Shown here: positions 1 through 8,600 of the stretch, piece after piece
How the letters are laid out: each line of letters begins with the position of its first letter
How positions within the stretch are numbered: the first letter of the stretch is position 1
Assembly: GCA_964425755.1 (NCBI GenBank)
Contig: CAYRNY010000003.1
Span: forward strand, 224,592 to 288,591
DNA: 64,000 bases
Direction of reading: 5' to 3'
Source of the DNA: CAYRNY01 sp964425755
GTDB lineage: Bacteria; Chloroflexota; Anaerolineae; Aggregatilineales; Aggregatilineaceae
Notes under the pieces: model-generated
What the model saw: only the letters and a program-made list of their open reading frames with translations
Databases searched by the model: none
What the model was told of the DNA's origin: nothing
Position numbers and translations under genes: made by a program

Positions 1-292
1 CGGTTGGAGTGGCGGACGGCGCTGGGGTCTGCGTTTCTGGCTCGCTGACCGGCAGGATCACGATCTGCGCGGGATCGTCTGGGGCCGGAGGCGGGGCCAG
101 CGGCGTGCCGAGTGCGGCAGGCGTTGGCGTATCTTCGGGGGTAGCGACCATGTTCGGCAACATGACGACAGCTTTTTCGGGCGCGGTGAAGCGCCATGCC
201 AGTAATGCCATGCCGCCGAGCACGCACAGCAGCCCCAGCGCCGATACACCGAAGCCCAGAAGCAGAGTCTGTCGCGGGCTAAGCGAACGCAT
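1..292 (-). CDS. N-terminal part of a membrane-anchored Pro/Thr-rich protein, cut by the window edge
   Basis: Read on the minus strand from ATG at 292, the frame stays open to base 1, giving 97 visible residues with the C-terminus outside the window. It starts MRSLSPRQTLLLGFGV and has one hydrophobic segment at about residues 9-32, then an extracytoplasmic stretch rich in Pro, Thr and Ala. This is the usual beginning of a single-pass secreted or sortase-like protein, but no catalytic domain is visible, so no function is assigned. The start overlaps the stop of the upstream HAD gene by 4 bases (ATGA), so the two are probably translationally coupled. Confidence 0.6.
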   Translation of the reverse strand, partial: MRSLSPRQTLLLGFGVSALGLLCVLGGMALLAWRFTAPEKAVVMLPNMVATPEDTPTPAALGTPLAPPPAPDDPAQIVILPVSEPETQTPAPSATPT

Positions 293-1011
293 CAGACCAG
301 TGTATCCCTGTTGCCAGTGTTCAGGATTGCCGTTAGTACCGCCGCGTGATTCTGCATTGAGTCGAATGCATGGTCGGGGCGGTAGGCGCGCAGTTGCGCG
401 GTAGTGAAGGGGCCGGTAGCGACTGCGATCGTGCGTGCGCTGATGCTGGCGGCACACATGATGTCGTCGGGGGTGTCGCCGATGATCACGACGCGATCTG
501 ACCTGAACGCGGCCCCGTTATGTTCGATAGCGCGTTCGAGCGCCAAAGGGGGAAGCATCGCGCGTTCCCAGCCTTCGGAGCCATACGCCCCAACACTAAA
601 GACGGCGGGATCAAACCCCGCAGCGCGGAGCTTGATCGGGGCCAATGCCTGCATGTTGCCCGTGACGAGGCCCAGCACGACTTGCGGATGTGTGTGCAGT
701 GCGGAGACGACTTCCGGCGCGCCGGCGCAAGCCGTAACCGGGAAGTCGTGCACGATGGCCGCCAGCCACCGACCGACTGCGGCGTTATAGTCTGCCAGCC
801 GTGCTTTGATATCGGGCATGGACACGCCGGCTGGCGCAAGCGCTTCACGCAGAATGTGCCAGTCAGTCTTCCCGGCAAAATTTACCTGGCTCAGGTTGCC
901 GGTCGTTCCAAAAACGTCTACCAGCGCGCGTTCGGTCGCCGCGCGCCCGCAGCCGTGTGAGTTCAGCAGCGTTCCGTCGATGTCAAATAGCACCAAATAG
1001 CGATCGCTCAT
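292..1011 (-). CDS. HAD-superfamily hydrolase, phosphoglycolate phosphatase-like
   Basis: Predicted 239-residue cytosolic phosphatase. The N-terminus reads MSDRYLVLFDIDGTLL, with the nucleophile Asp10 and acid/base Asp12 of the HAD motif I. A VTGN sequence fits motif II and GDTPDD fits the Mg-binding motif IV. The helical insert between motifs I and II suggests a C1-cap, as in phosphoglycolate or pyrophosphatase-type HADs. The substrate cannot be read from sequence. An in-frame ATG lies 63 bases upstream, but the ATG at 1011 has AGGA 8-11 bases before it and begins at the conserved domain. A minus-strand TATAAT at 1073-1078 may be its -10 box; the -35 is poor. The stop overlaps the start of the next membrane protein. 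Confidence 0.85.
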   Translation of the reverse strand: MSDRYLVLFDIDGTLLNSHGCGRAATERALVDVFGTTGNLSQVNFAGKTDWHILREALAPAGVSMPDIKARLADYNAAVGRWLAAIVHDFPVTACAGAPEVVSALHTHPQVVLGLVTGNMQALAPIKLRAAGFDPAVFSVGAYGSEGWERAMLPPLALERAIEHNGAAFRSDRVVIIGDTPDDIMCAASISARTIAVATGPFTTAQLRAYRPDHAFDSMQNHAAVLTAILNTGNRDTLV

Positions 1012-1381
1012 CCTGCATCCTGATGGTGTGCGTCGTCTGTTCAAGGGGCCGTGTGTGGCTCCCTTCCTGCACATTATAGCGCGGTCTGCTTACCTTGTGG
1101 CGCGTTTAGCCTGCAGACAGGCCACCGAAAGTGACACTCATCCATCAGATCACGACATTACACACTACTGAGGATTCAACAAACCAACTAAACTCGTGGC
1201 GACAATGACGGAATTGTGCAACTTGAGCCTGGAAACAAGCTCGATGGGCTGGCTTAGCGGCCACTCGTTCCGCGTTTGTGTAACCCTCAGCGACTTCTGC
1301 TCGTGATGATGATCACAGTCGTTAACCGCCATTTCGTGATGGTTTGTGGTCATTTAATGGGAGGAAAATAGGAGGATCTTA
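1012..1381. other. Non-coding stretch between divergent HAD and nifJ genes
   Basis: About 370 bases without a convincing gene. A 62-codon minus-strand frame at 1165-1353 is His/Thr-rich with no recognisable start context, and I do not believe it. The stretch should carry the divergent promoters. Only the minus-strand TATAAT (1073-1078) and the nifJ ribosome binding site GGAGG just before 1382 are clear. I could not place a convincing plus-strand promoter or any regulator site for nifJ. Confidence 0.5.
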
Positions 1382-4300
1382 ATGTCTGACAGGAAGATGG
1401 TGACGATTGATGGCAATACCGCTGCTGCGCAGGTAGCGCATGCCCTCAATGAAGTCATCGCAATTTACCCCATCACGCCGTCTTCCCCAATGGGTGAGGT
1501 GGCAGATGAATTGTCAGCCGCCGGCGTGACGAATATCTGGGGATCGATCCCGGATGTCACCGAAATGCAGGCTGAAGGTGGCGCGGCTGGTGCGGTGCAT
1601 GGTGCGCTGACCACAGGCGCGTTAACCACGACGTTCACCGCGTCGCAAGGCTTGCTGTTGATGATCCCCAATATGTATAAGATCGCGGGGGAACTGACCC
1701 CGACGGTGTTCCATATTGCGGCCCGTTCGCTGGCGGCTCAGGCGCTTTCGATCTTCGGCGATCAGTCTGACGTGATGGCTGCGCGCTCAACGGGCTGGGC
1801 GCTGTTGGCTTCGGGCAGCATTCAGGAAGTCATGGACTTCGCGCTGATCTCGCAGGCGGCGACGCTGGAATCGCGCGTGCCGTTCCTGCACTTCTTTGAC
1901 GGTTTCCGTACCTCGCACGAAATTCAGAAGATCGAAGAGCTGAGCCGCGAGGACATGCGCGCGTTGATCGATGACAAGTATGTCTTCCAACATCGTATGC
2001 GCGGCATGTCTCCGGATCACCCGGTGCTGCGCGGGACGGCGCAAAACCCGGACGTATTCTTCCAGGCGCGCGAGTCGGTAAACCCGTACTATGACGCCAC
2101 GCCCGGCATTGTCCAGAAGGTGATGGACCGTTTCGCCGAAGTCGTTGGCCGTGAGTACCACTTGTTCGACTATGTCGGCGCGCCGGATGCCGAGCGCATT
2201 GTCGTTTTGATGGGGTCGGCGGCTGAAACGGCGCACGAGACTGTCGATTACCTGGTTGAGCAGGGCGAAAAGGTCGGCGTGGTGAAAGTGCGATTGTTCC
2301 GCCCGTTCGACATGCAGGCCCTGATCGACACGATCCCGGACTCGGTCAAGACGATCGCCGTGCTTGATCGCACTAAGGAACCGGGCGCTGCCGGTGAGCC
2401 GCTGTACCAGGACGTGATGACCGCTTACGCCGAAGCGTTGAGCGCAGGCGAAGTCGCGTCGATGCCGGTAATTGTAGGTGGGCGTTACGGCCTCAGCTCC
2501 AAAGAGTTCACGCCGGCGATGTGCAAAGCCGTGCTGGACAACTTGAGCCAGAGCAAGCCGAAGAATCACTTCACGATCGGTATCTACGATGACCTGACCC
2601 ATACCAGCCTGGAATGGGACCCCAACTTCTCGACTGAAGGCGACGACGTGCACCGCGCGATGTTCTGGGGCCTGGGGGCCGACGGTACGGTTGGCGCGAA
2701 CAAGAACTCGATCAAGATCATCGGCAAGGCGACCGACAATTACGCCCAGGGCTATTTCGTGTACGACTCGAAGAAGTCCGGTGCGCGCACGATCTCGCAC
2801 CTGCGCTTCAGCAAAAAGCCGATCCGCAGCACGTACCTGATCGAACACGCGCAGTTTGTGGCCTGCCATAACTTCAGTTTCCTCGAACGCTACGATATGC
2901 TCAGCGCGCTGGAACCGGGCGGCACGTTCCTGCTGAACAGCCCCTACGGCGCTGATGAAGTCTGGGACCACATACCCGCTGAGGTGCAGCAGCAGATCAT
3001 TGACAAGAACGCGAAGTTCTACGTCATCGACGGCTATGAAATCGCGCGCTCAGTAGGCTTGGGTGGTCGTATCAACATCATCATGCAGGCGGCGTTTTTC
3101 AAGATCTCCGGCGTGCTGCCCGAAGAACAGGCGATGGACATGATCCAGGCCGCGGTGGAAGATACCTACGGGCGCAAGGGTCAAAAAGTCGTCGATATGA
3201 ACGTCAAGGCCGCCGAGATCGCGGTCGATCGTATCGAGCGGGTTGAATACCCGAACGAAGTGACCAGCGATGTCCCGATGCGCAAGCCGGTTCCGGATGA
3301 CGCGCCGGAATTTGTCAAGCAAGTGACGGCGGAGATCATCGCGGGGCGGGGCGATTTGCTGCCCGTGTCGGTGATGCCGGATGATGGTACTTACCCGACC
3401 GCGACGACGCAGTACGAAAAGCGCAACATCGCGACTGAAATCCCGGTTTGGGAACCCGAGGCGTGTATCCAGTGCAACCAGTGCGCGTTTGTGTGCCCGC
3501 ACGCCACGATCCGCATGAAGGTGTATGACTCCAGCTATGCCAATGGCAACGCTCCGGATGGCTTCAAAGCGATGGAAGCGCGCGGTCGTGCCTGGAAGGG
3601 CATGAGCTACACGGTTCAGGTTTCTCCGATGGACTGCACCGGCTGCGGCCTGTGCGTGGAAACCTGCCCGGCTTACTTCAAGGACGAAGAAGGCAACAAG
3701 ACCGAGCGTAAGGCGATCAACATGGCCCCGTTGACCGACGAACTGCGCGACGAGGAAGAGGCAGCGTGGGACTACTTCGTGACGCTGCCCGAAACCGATC
3801 CTTCGACCTTCAACCGCTTCACGGTGAAGGGGTCGCAGTTGGTGCGCCCGCTGTTTGAATTCTCCGGCGCGTGCGCAGGCTGTGGTGAGACGCCCTACAT
3901 CAAGCTGGCATCCCAACTCTTTGGCGACCGCATGATCATCGCCAACGCGACAGGCTGCTCCTCGATCTTCGGCGGTAACCTGCCGACAACGCCGTACGCC
4001 AAACGCGACGACGGGCGCGGCCCGACGTGGTCGAACTCGCTGTTTGAGGACGCCGCTGAGTTTGGTATGGGTATGCGCCTGACGGTCGACAAGCTGACCG
4101 TTTACGCCCACGAATTGCTCAACAGCTACATCGAAGCGGGCGAGCTCGATACAGAACTGCTGGAAGCGATCCGCGACGCGGATATGAGCGACCAGGAAGC
4201 GATCGAGCAACAGCGCGAACGCGTTGCCCGGCTCAAGGACCTGCTGGAACAAGAAGACTCCGCGAAGGCCGACGAACTTTTGAGCGTGGTGGATTACCTG

Positions 4301-4954
4301 GTCAAGAAGTCGGTGTGGATCATCGGCGGTGATGGCTGGGCCTACGATATCGGGTACGGCGGGCTGGACCATGTGCTGGCCTCCGGGCGTAATGTGAACG
4401 TGCTGGTGCTGGATACCGGCGTGTACTCCAACACTGGCGGCCAGATGTCCAAAGCAACGCCGCGCGGCGCGGTCGCAAAGTTTGCCGCCGCCGGTAAACC
4501 GCTGCCCAAGAAGGACCTGGGCATGATGGCGATGACCTACGGCAACATCTACGTGGCACAGGTGGCCTTTGGCGCGAACATGAACCAGACGGTCAAGGCG
4601 TTTGCTGAGGCAGAAGCCTACGACGGACCCTCGCTCATCATCGCGTACGCACCGTGCATTGCGCACGGCTACGATCTGCGCTACGGCAACGACGTTCAGA
4701 CGGACGCAGTGGACTCAGGCTTCTGGCCGCTGTTCCGCTACAACCCGGAGAACATCGACAAGGGTAAGCAGCCGTTGATGCTCGACTCGAAAGCCCCCAC
4801 GACCGACATTGAGAAGTTCGCTTATGAGCAGAACCGCTTCCGGATCCTGCGTAACGTGGACCCGGACCGCGCGGAGAAGCTGCTTGATTTGCTGCGCGAG
4901 GATGTGAGCTTCCGCTGGAAGATGTACGAGCAGTGGGCGCAGTTTGACATCTAA
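1382..4954 (+). CDS. nifJ: Pyruvate:ferredoxin (flavodoxin) oxidoreductase
   Basis: Single-chain 1190-residue PFOR, the usual length. It oxidises pyruvate with CoA to acetyl-CoA and CO2 and passes electrons to ferredoxin. The N-terminal pyruvate-binding domain contains YPITPSSPMGE. Two ferredoxin-type [4Fe-4S] clusters follow: CIQCNQCAFVCP from Cys695 and CTGCGLCVETCP from Cys752. The C-terminal TPP domain starts with CAGCGETPY, which supplies ligands of the proximal cluster, and contains GGDGWAYDIGYGG and the TPP/Mg segment DTGVYSNTGGQ. AGGAGG lies 6-11 bases before the ATG. It stands alone with its own terminator. The enzyme is oxygen-sensitive in many organisms, yet this window also carries succinate dehydrogenase and citrate synthase, so PFOR may feed a TCA cycle. 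Confidence 0.97.
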   Translation: MSDRKMVTIDGNTAAAQVAHALNEVIAIYPITPSSPMGEVADELSAAGVTNIWGSIPDVTEMQAEGGAAGAVHGALTTGALTTTFTASQGLLLMIPNMYKIAGELTPTVFHIAARSLAAQALSIFGDQSDVMAARSTGWALLASGSIQEVMDFALISQAATLESRVPFLHFFDGFRTSHEIQKIEELSREDMRALIDDKYVFQHRMRGMSPDHPVLRGTAQNPDVFFQARESVNPYYDATPGIVQKVMDRFAEVVGREYHLFDYVGAPDAERIVVLMGSAAETAHETVDYLVEQGEKVGVVKVRLFRPFDMQALIDTIPDSVKTIAVLDRTKEPGAAGEPLYQDVMTAYAEALSAGEVASMPVIVGGRYGLSSKEFTPAMCKAVLDNLSQSKPKNHFTIGIYDDLTHTSLEWDPNFSTEGDDVHRAMFWGLGADGTVGANKNSIKIIGKATDNYAQGYFVYDSKKSGARTISHLRFSKKPIRSTYLIEHAQFVACHNFSFLERYDMLSALEPGGTFLLNSPYGADEVWDHIPAEVQQQIIDKNAKFYVIDGYEIARSVGLGGRINIIMQAAFFKISGVLPEEQAMDMIQAAVEDTYGRKGQKVVDMNVKAAEIAVDRIERVEYPNEVTSDVPMRKPVPDDAPEFVKQVTAEIIAGRGDLLPVSVMPDDGTYPTATTQYEKRNIATEIPVWEPEACIQCNQCAFVCPHATIRMKVYDSSYANGNAPDGFKAMEARGRAWKGMSYTVQVSPMDCTGCGLCVETCPAYFKDEEGNKTERKAINMAPLTDELRDEEEAAWDYFVTLPETDPSTFNRFTVKGSQLVRPLFEFSGACAGCGETPYIKLASQLFGDRMIIANATGCSSIFGGNLPTTPYAKRDDGRGPTWSNSLFEDAAEFGMGMRLTVDKLTVYAHELLNSYIEAGELDTELLEAIRDADMSDQEAIEQQRERVARLKDLLEQEDSAKADELLSVVDYLVKKSVWIIGGDGWAYDIGYGGLDHVLASGRNVNVLVLDTGVYSNTGGQMSKATPRGAVAKFAAAGKPLPKKDLGMMAMTYGNIYVAQVAFGANMNQTVKAFAEAEAYDGPSLIIAYAPCIAHGYDLRYGNDVQTDAVDSGFWPLFRYNPENIDKGKQPLMLDSKAPTTDIEKFAYEQNRFRILRNVDPDRAEKLLDLLREDVSFRWKMYEQWAQFDI

Positions 4955-4987
4955 AGCCGCGCTGCTGCCAGCGTTACCTTGAATCAG

Positions 4988-5020
4988 AACGCCCCGGAAC
5001 TGGTTGAGTTCCGGGGCGTT
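4988..5020 (+). terminator. Intrinsic terminator of nifJ
   Basis: Perfect 13-bp inverted repeat, AACGCCCCGGAAC (4988-5000) and its complement (5008-5020), with a 7-base loop and a short T run after it. It lies 33 bases after the nifJ stop codon. Confidence 0.85.
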
Positions 5021-5101
5021 TCGCTGCCCAGGGTGCTGTTGTCCCTGATCATACCTGACGCCACAGACAGTTGAAATGGCGCGGGCAGGATAACGCGACT
5101 G

Positions 5102-5461
5102 TCAGTATGTGCGATATGTGTCGAGCAACTCGACCAGTTCCGGCACACTCACCGGTTTGACGAGGTACAGGTCACCACCAATATCGCGGCAGCGCGCGAC
5201 GTATTCCGGCGTGTCATACGCCGTGATCACAATCACGGGCGTGGTGACACCGTTTGCGCGCAGCAATTCGGTCATGTCTAACCCGCTCAGATCGCCGGGA
5301 AGGTGAATATCAACCAGTAGCAGGTCTGCGTCCCAGATGGTGTCGCTTTCGAGGGCGGTTTCGGCGTCGGTGAACGTCGCCAGGTAATCACCGGTCGAAT
5401 GCGTCACCCGTTCCAGCAACAAGACGTTGGTGGGATCGTCCTCAACATAAACGATGTTCAT
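5102..5461 (-). CDS. Single-domain response regulator (receiver only)
   Basis: 119-residue stand-alone receiver domain. Acidic pair Asp8/Asp9 lies in VEDDPTN, the phosphoacceptor Asp51 in LLLVDIHLPGD, the switch Thr in VIVITAYD and the conserved Lys in YLVKPVS. There is no output domain, so it must act by protein contact or as a phosphorelay intermediate. The ATG at 5461 is preferred to one 30 bases upstream because the family starts at this point. No histidine kinase is adjacent; two kinases lie elsewhere in the window (40.8 kb and 54.5 kb). It may share a transcript with the macroglobulin gene upstream, but a hairpin separates them. Confidence 0.88.
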   Translation of the reverse strand: MNIVYVEDDPTNVLLLERVTHSTGDYLATFTDAETALESDTIWDADLLLVDIHLPGDLSGLDMTELLRANGVTTPVIVITAYDTPEYVARCRDIGGDLYLVKPVSVPELVELLDTYRTY

Positions 5462-5566
5462 GCTCGCTCTCGCAATGGATAAACATAGCATAAGCTAAAA
5501 ATGCACGTCGGCTTGATTATATGTCAAGTCAGTGATTGTTTCCAAAAACCGTGCCGGGCTGCAAAG

Positions 5567-5600
5567 ACCGGCAGGCGGAGCAGGTGCCCCACCTGCCGGT
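5567..5600 (-). terminator. Probable terminator of the macroglobulin gene
   Basis: Inverted repeat ACCGGCAGG (5567-5575) and CCTGCCGGT (5592-5600), GC-rich, followed on the minus strand by TCTTT. It sits just after the stop codon of the macroglobulin gene. Confidence 0.55.
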
Positions 5601-5618
5601 GGCGTCAGGTGACAGCGG

Positions 5619-8600
5619 TCACTCGGCGGGCTGCACGGTGAAGAGGGTACCCGCCCCGCGCCCAAAGACTTCCGGGAAGTAGAAGGCATAGGCGTGGCTG
5701 GGCATGGTCTGGTATTCACCGGGGAAGCTTGCGCGTACCTGGTAGGTGTAAACGTAGGTGCCGCGCGGCAGAAAATCAGCATAGAGGTTGACCTGTTCAT
5801 CACGCATTTCCGTGTGGTCGAACAGCCACCAGCCCCAGTACCAGTACGGATCGCGCTGTGGCTTGATCGTCGGCGGCTCGTTAAGCTGGCTTGTCGTCAG
5901 CAGCGATGTGTCGATCGGTTCCGTGCCCGCCGGGATCGGGTCTTCCAGCACGAAGTAGTAGATATCCTGGGGCAGTGTCATGGTCACGCGCACGGTGATC
6001 ACGTCACCGACCTGCGCTTCAGTGATGCGCTGATCGGGATTGCCGGCGAGGAAGTATTCGCGCGATACCGTGATGCCCCGGCTGATGGGATCGGCTTCGG
6101 ACGCCCACAGCCGCGTCTGCAGGTGGGCGGTGTAGTACAGCACACCGTCACCCGTTCCGCGGATAACCGCGACCCGGTTGATCTCGTCCAGCAGCAGATC
6201 GCGCACCTGGACAGCCAACACCTTGCCTTCACGCACGGTTTCTGGCGTGACGGTGCCTTCGGCCAGCGGGGCACCGTTGACCGTCACCGCATAGTCGTAG
6301 TTCCCGCGCAGTTCGCCCGTGCTGACCATCCAGTCCGTCAGCGCCATCACCGCCCAGGCGGTCTCCTGCGTTGTCTCCCAGTGGTCCCCTTGCCGCGCGA
6401 TCATCAGCCAGCGCACGACGTTTGGCAGCAGTTCGTTATCCGGTTGCACGCGTGTCAGCGCGGCCAGCGCGATCGCGGTGCTACGGGTGTCGCTGCTCCA
6501 GTTCCACCAGTCGAGCGCGTCTTCTTCCCAGTGCCCGCCGGTCGCCGACAGGATCGCCGTGCTCTGGAGATCGCTCACCAACTGCGCGACTGCCGGATCA
6601 GCCGGGTTGAGGTCGTGGTAGGCCATGAGCAGGAACGCCTGCGCCCAGATGTCCAGTTCGAGCCGCTGGTCGAGCAGCGCGTCAAGCTCACGCGTGTTAG
6701 CTTCCCCGCCGCGCGCCAGGACGTACAGGTAGAACGCTTGCCGGTTGAGCCGGTACACCGGCGTGTCGATGCCAGGACGCACGAAGTCCGTGCGCACGAA
6801 GTTCAGCGCGCGGTCGATCATACCCTGCTCGATGTCGAACCCGCTTTTCTGCGCTTCGATCAAGCCCAACGCGGCGTAGGCGGTGACGTAAGGATTGCTT
6901 TCCATATGCCCGAACCAGCCCCAGCCGCCGTCAGGATTCTGCTCGTTGCGCAGCCGGGTGAGTGCTTCGTCCAGCACAACGCGCAGATCGGCTTCCAGGG
7001 CGGGGTCGTCCAGGCCCAGGTTGCGCAGTGCACGATACGTCATCACATTTGGCAGGAAGCGGCTCACGGTCTGCTCGATGCACTGGTGTTTGTAGTTCTT
7101 CAGGTAGTCCAGGGCGTCAACGGTGGTCACGGCCAACGATGGATCAATCCGGATCGTCAACTCACCCTGGTCCGTGTCCAGGCGCGGGGGCAGGCTGATC
7201 GCTTCGGTACGCGCGCCCTGCTCGCGGAGCATGCCGCCTGTGCCGGTGGTGTCGGGGGCGGTGTAGCGATAAACCGGGATCGTGCCATCCGGCCCGGTGG
7301 CAAGCGTAGGCTTCGCTGCGTCGGAATACCCGTCCGCGCCGATCGCGTAGAAGGTCAGGTCGACGTTGGGCACGTCGTCCACCGTGACGAGCCACTCGAC
7401 GCGCGCGCGGCTTCCAGGTTCGATCGTGACCGTCTGCGTCGCTTCGCTCTCGAAGGTCACGCCGGACGCTTCGAGCCGCGCCTCGACGGTTTGCGCCTGG
7501 TCGGTGTTGTTGTTGATCACCGAAGCAAGCGTCGCGCGGTCCCCGACCACGAAGAAACGCGGCACTACGGGACGCGTGAGCAGTGGCAGCGTGCTGATGA
7601 TGTTCAGTTCACTGTCACCCACGCGCGTGTTTTCGGTCAGGCCGCGCGCGTCGACATGCCACGTGGTCAGGTTATCCGGCAGTGTGACTGTGACCGAGGC
7701 TTCGCCGTCAACACCGGTCACGACGCGCGGTGCCCACAGCGGCGTCTGCTGGAAGTCCTCGCGCACGGTGACCGCTTGCTGTGCGCCGTCTGACGCCATT
7801 TCACCTGCAGCCATATCTGCATCGGCTTCCGCGAATGTCCCGGTCGCCATCGGCGCTTCGGCGACCATGTCGTCCGCCATGGCTTCCCGGCGCTCGCGGG
7901 CCTGTTTCAGGATTTCGTCGGTGAGCACGTCCAAGAGCGCGGACATCGCTACGTCCGTGCGGACGTAGTTACTCTCGTAACCGTAGAAGTGTTCTTCCAG
8001 CGATACGCTGTTGGGGGGCATCAAAGCGAGGATCGCCTGGTCCGTCACCGTGACGCCGACTTCCGCGCGTGTCGGTTCGCCGCGCGCATCGACGGTTTTC
8101 ACGTCGAGTGTCACCGTGTCACCGGGTTGGGCGCGTGTCGAAGACGGGGTGACGGTAACTTCAAGCCGCCGGGCGACCGGTTCGACGTTCAGCGTGAGTT
8201 GCCCGGTGCGGTACGACGGATTCAGGGTTTCCGCGTCGGTTCCTTTCACCAGCACAACCGACAGATGCACGGTCGGAGCGTGCTGATCGGTGATGGGCAA
8301 CGTGTAGACCAGTGTGGAACCTTCGATCGCGAATACGTCCACCTGCTGGATGCCCGCGCGTTCGACCGTCACCAGCGCGTAAGACGTGCCCGTGAACGGC
8401 GTGGGGATCAGGATCTCGGCGGTATCCCCGGGGATGTAGCCGTCCTTATCGGCGACCAGGTCGATCGTGTTGCTGGGGCGGCCCCACCACACGGACGTTT
8501 CGCCCGTGACCCAGAATTGCAGCGAACTGCTGTTGACACGCTCGCGTTGATCGCGCGTCACGGCGCGCACACGATAGATGCCAGCTTGCGGCGGCGTGAA

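Noticed and set aside
1165..1353. 62-codon minus-strand frame upstream of nifJ
   Set aside because: No ribosome site, no domain and an unusual composition; it lies in the expected promoter area.
1787..4666. Two long minus-strand open frames (1787-2971 and 3050-4666)
   Set aside because: Both are antisense to nifJ, lack any recognisable motif and are explained by GC codon bias.
5694..7793. 699-codon plus-strand open frame
   Set aside because: It is antisense to the macroglobulin gene and is His/Arg/Val-rich with no domain; it arises from GC-biased third positions.
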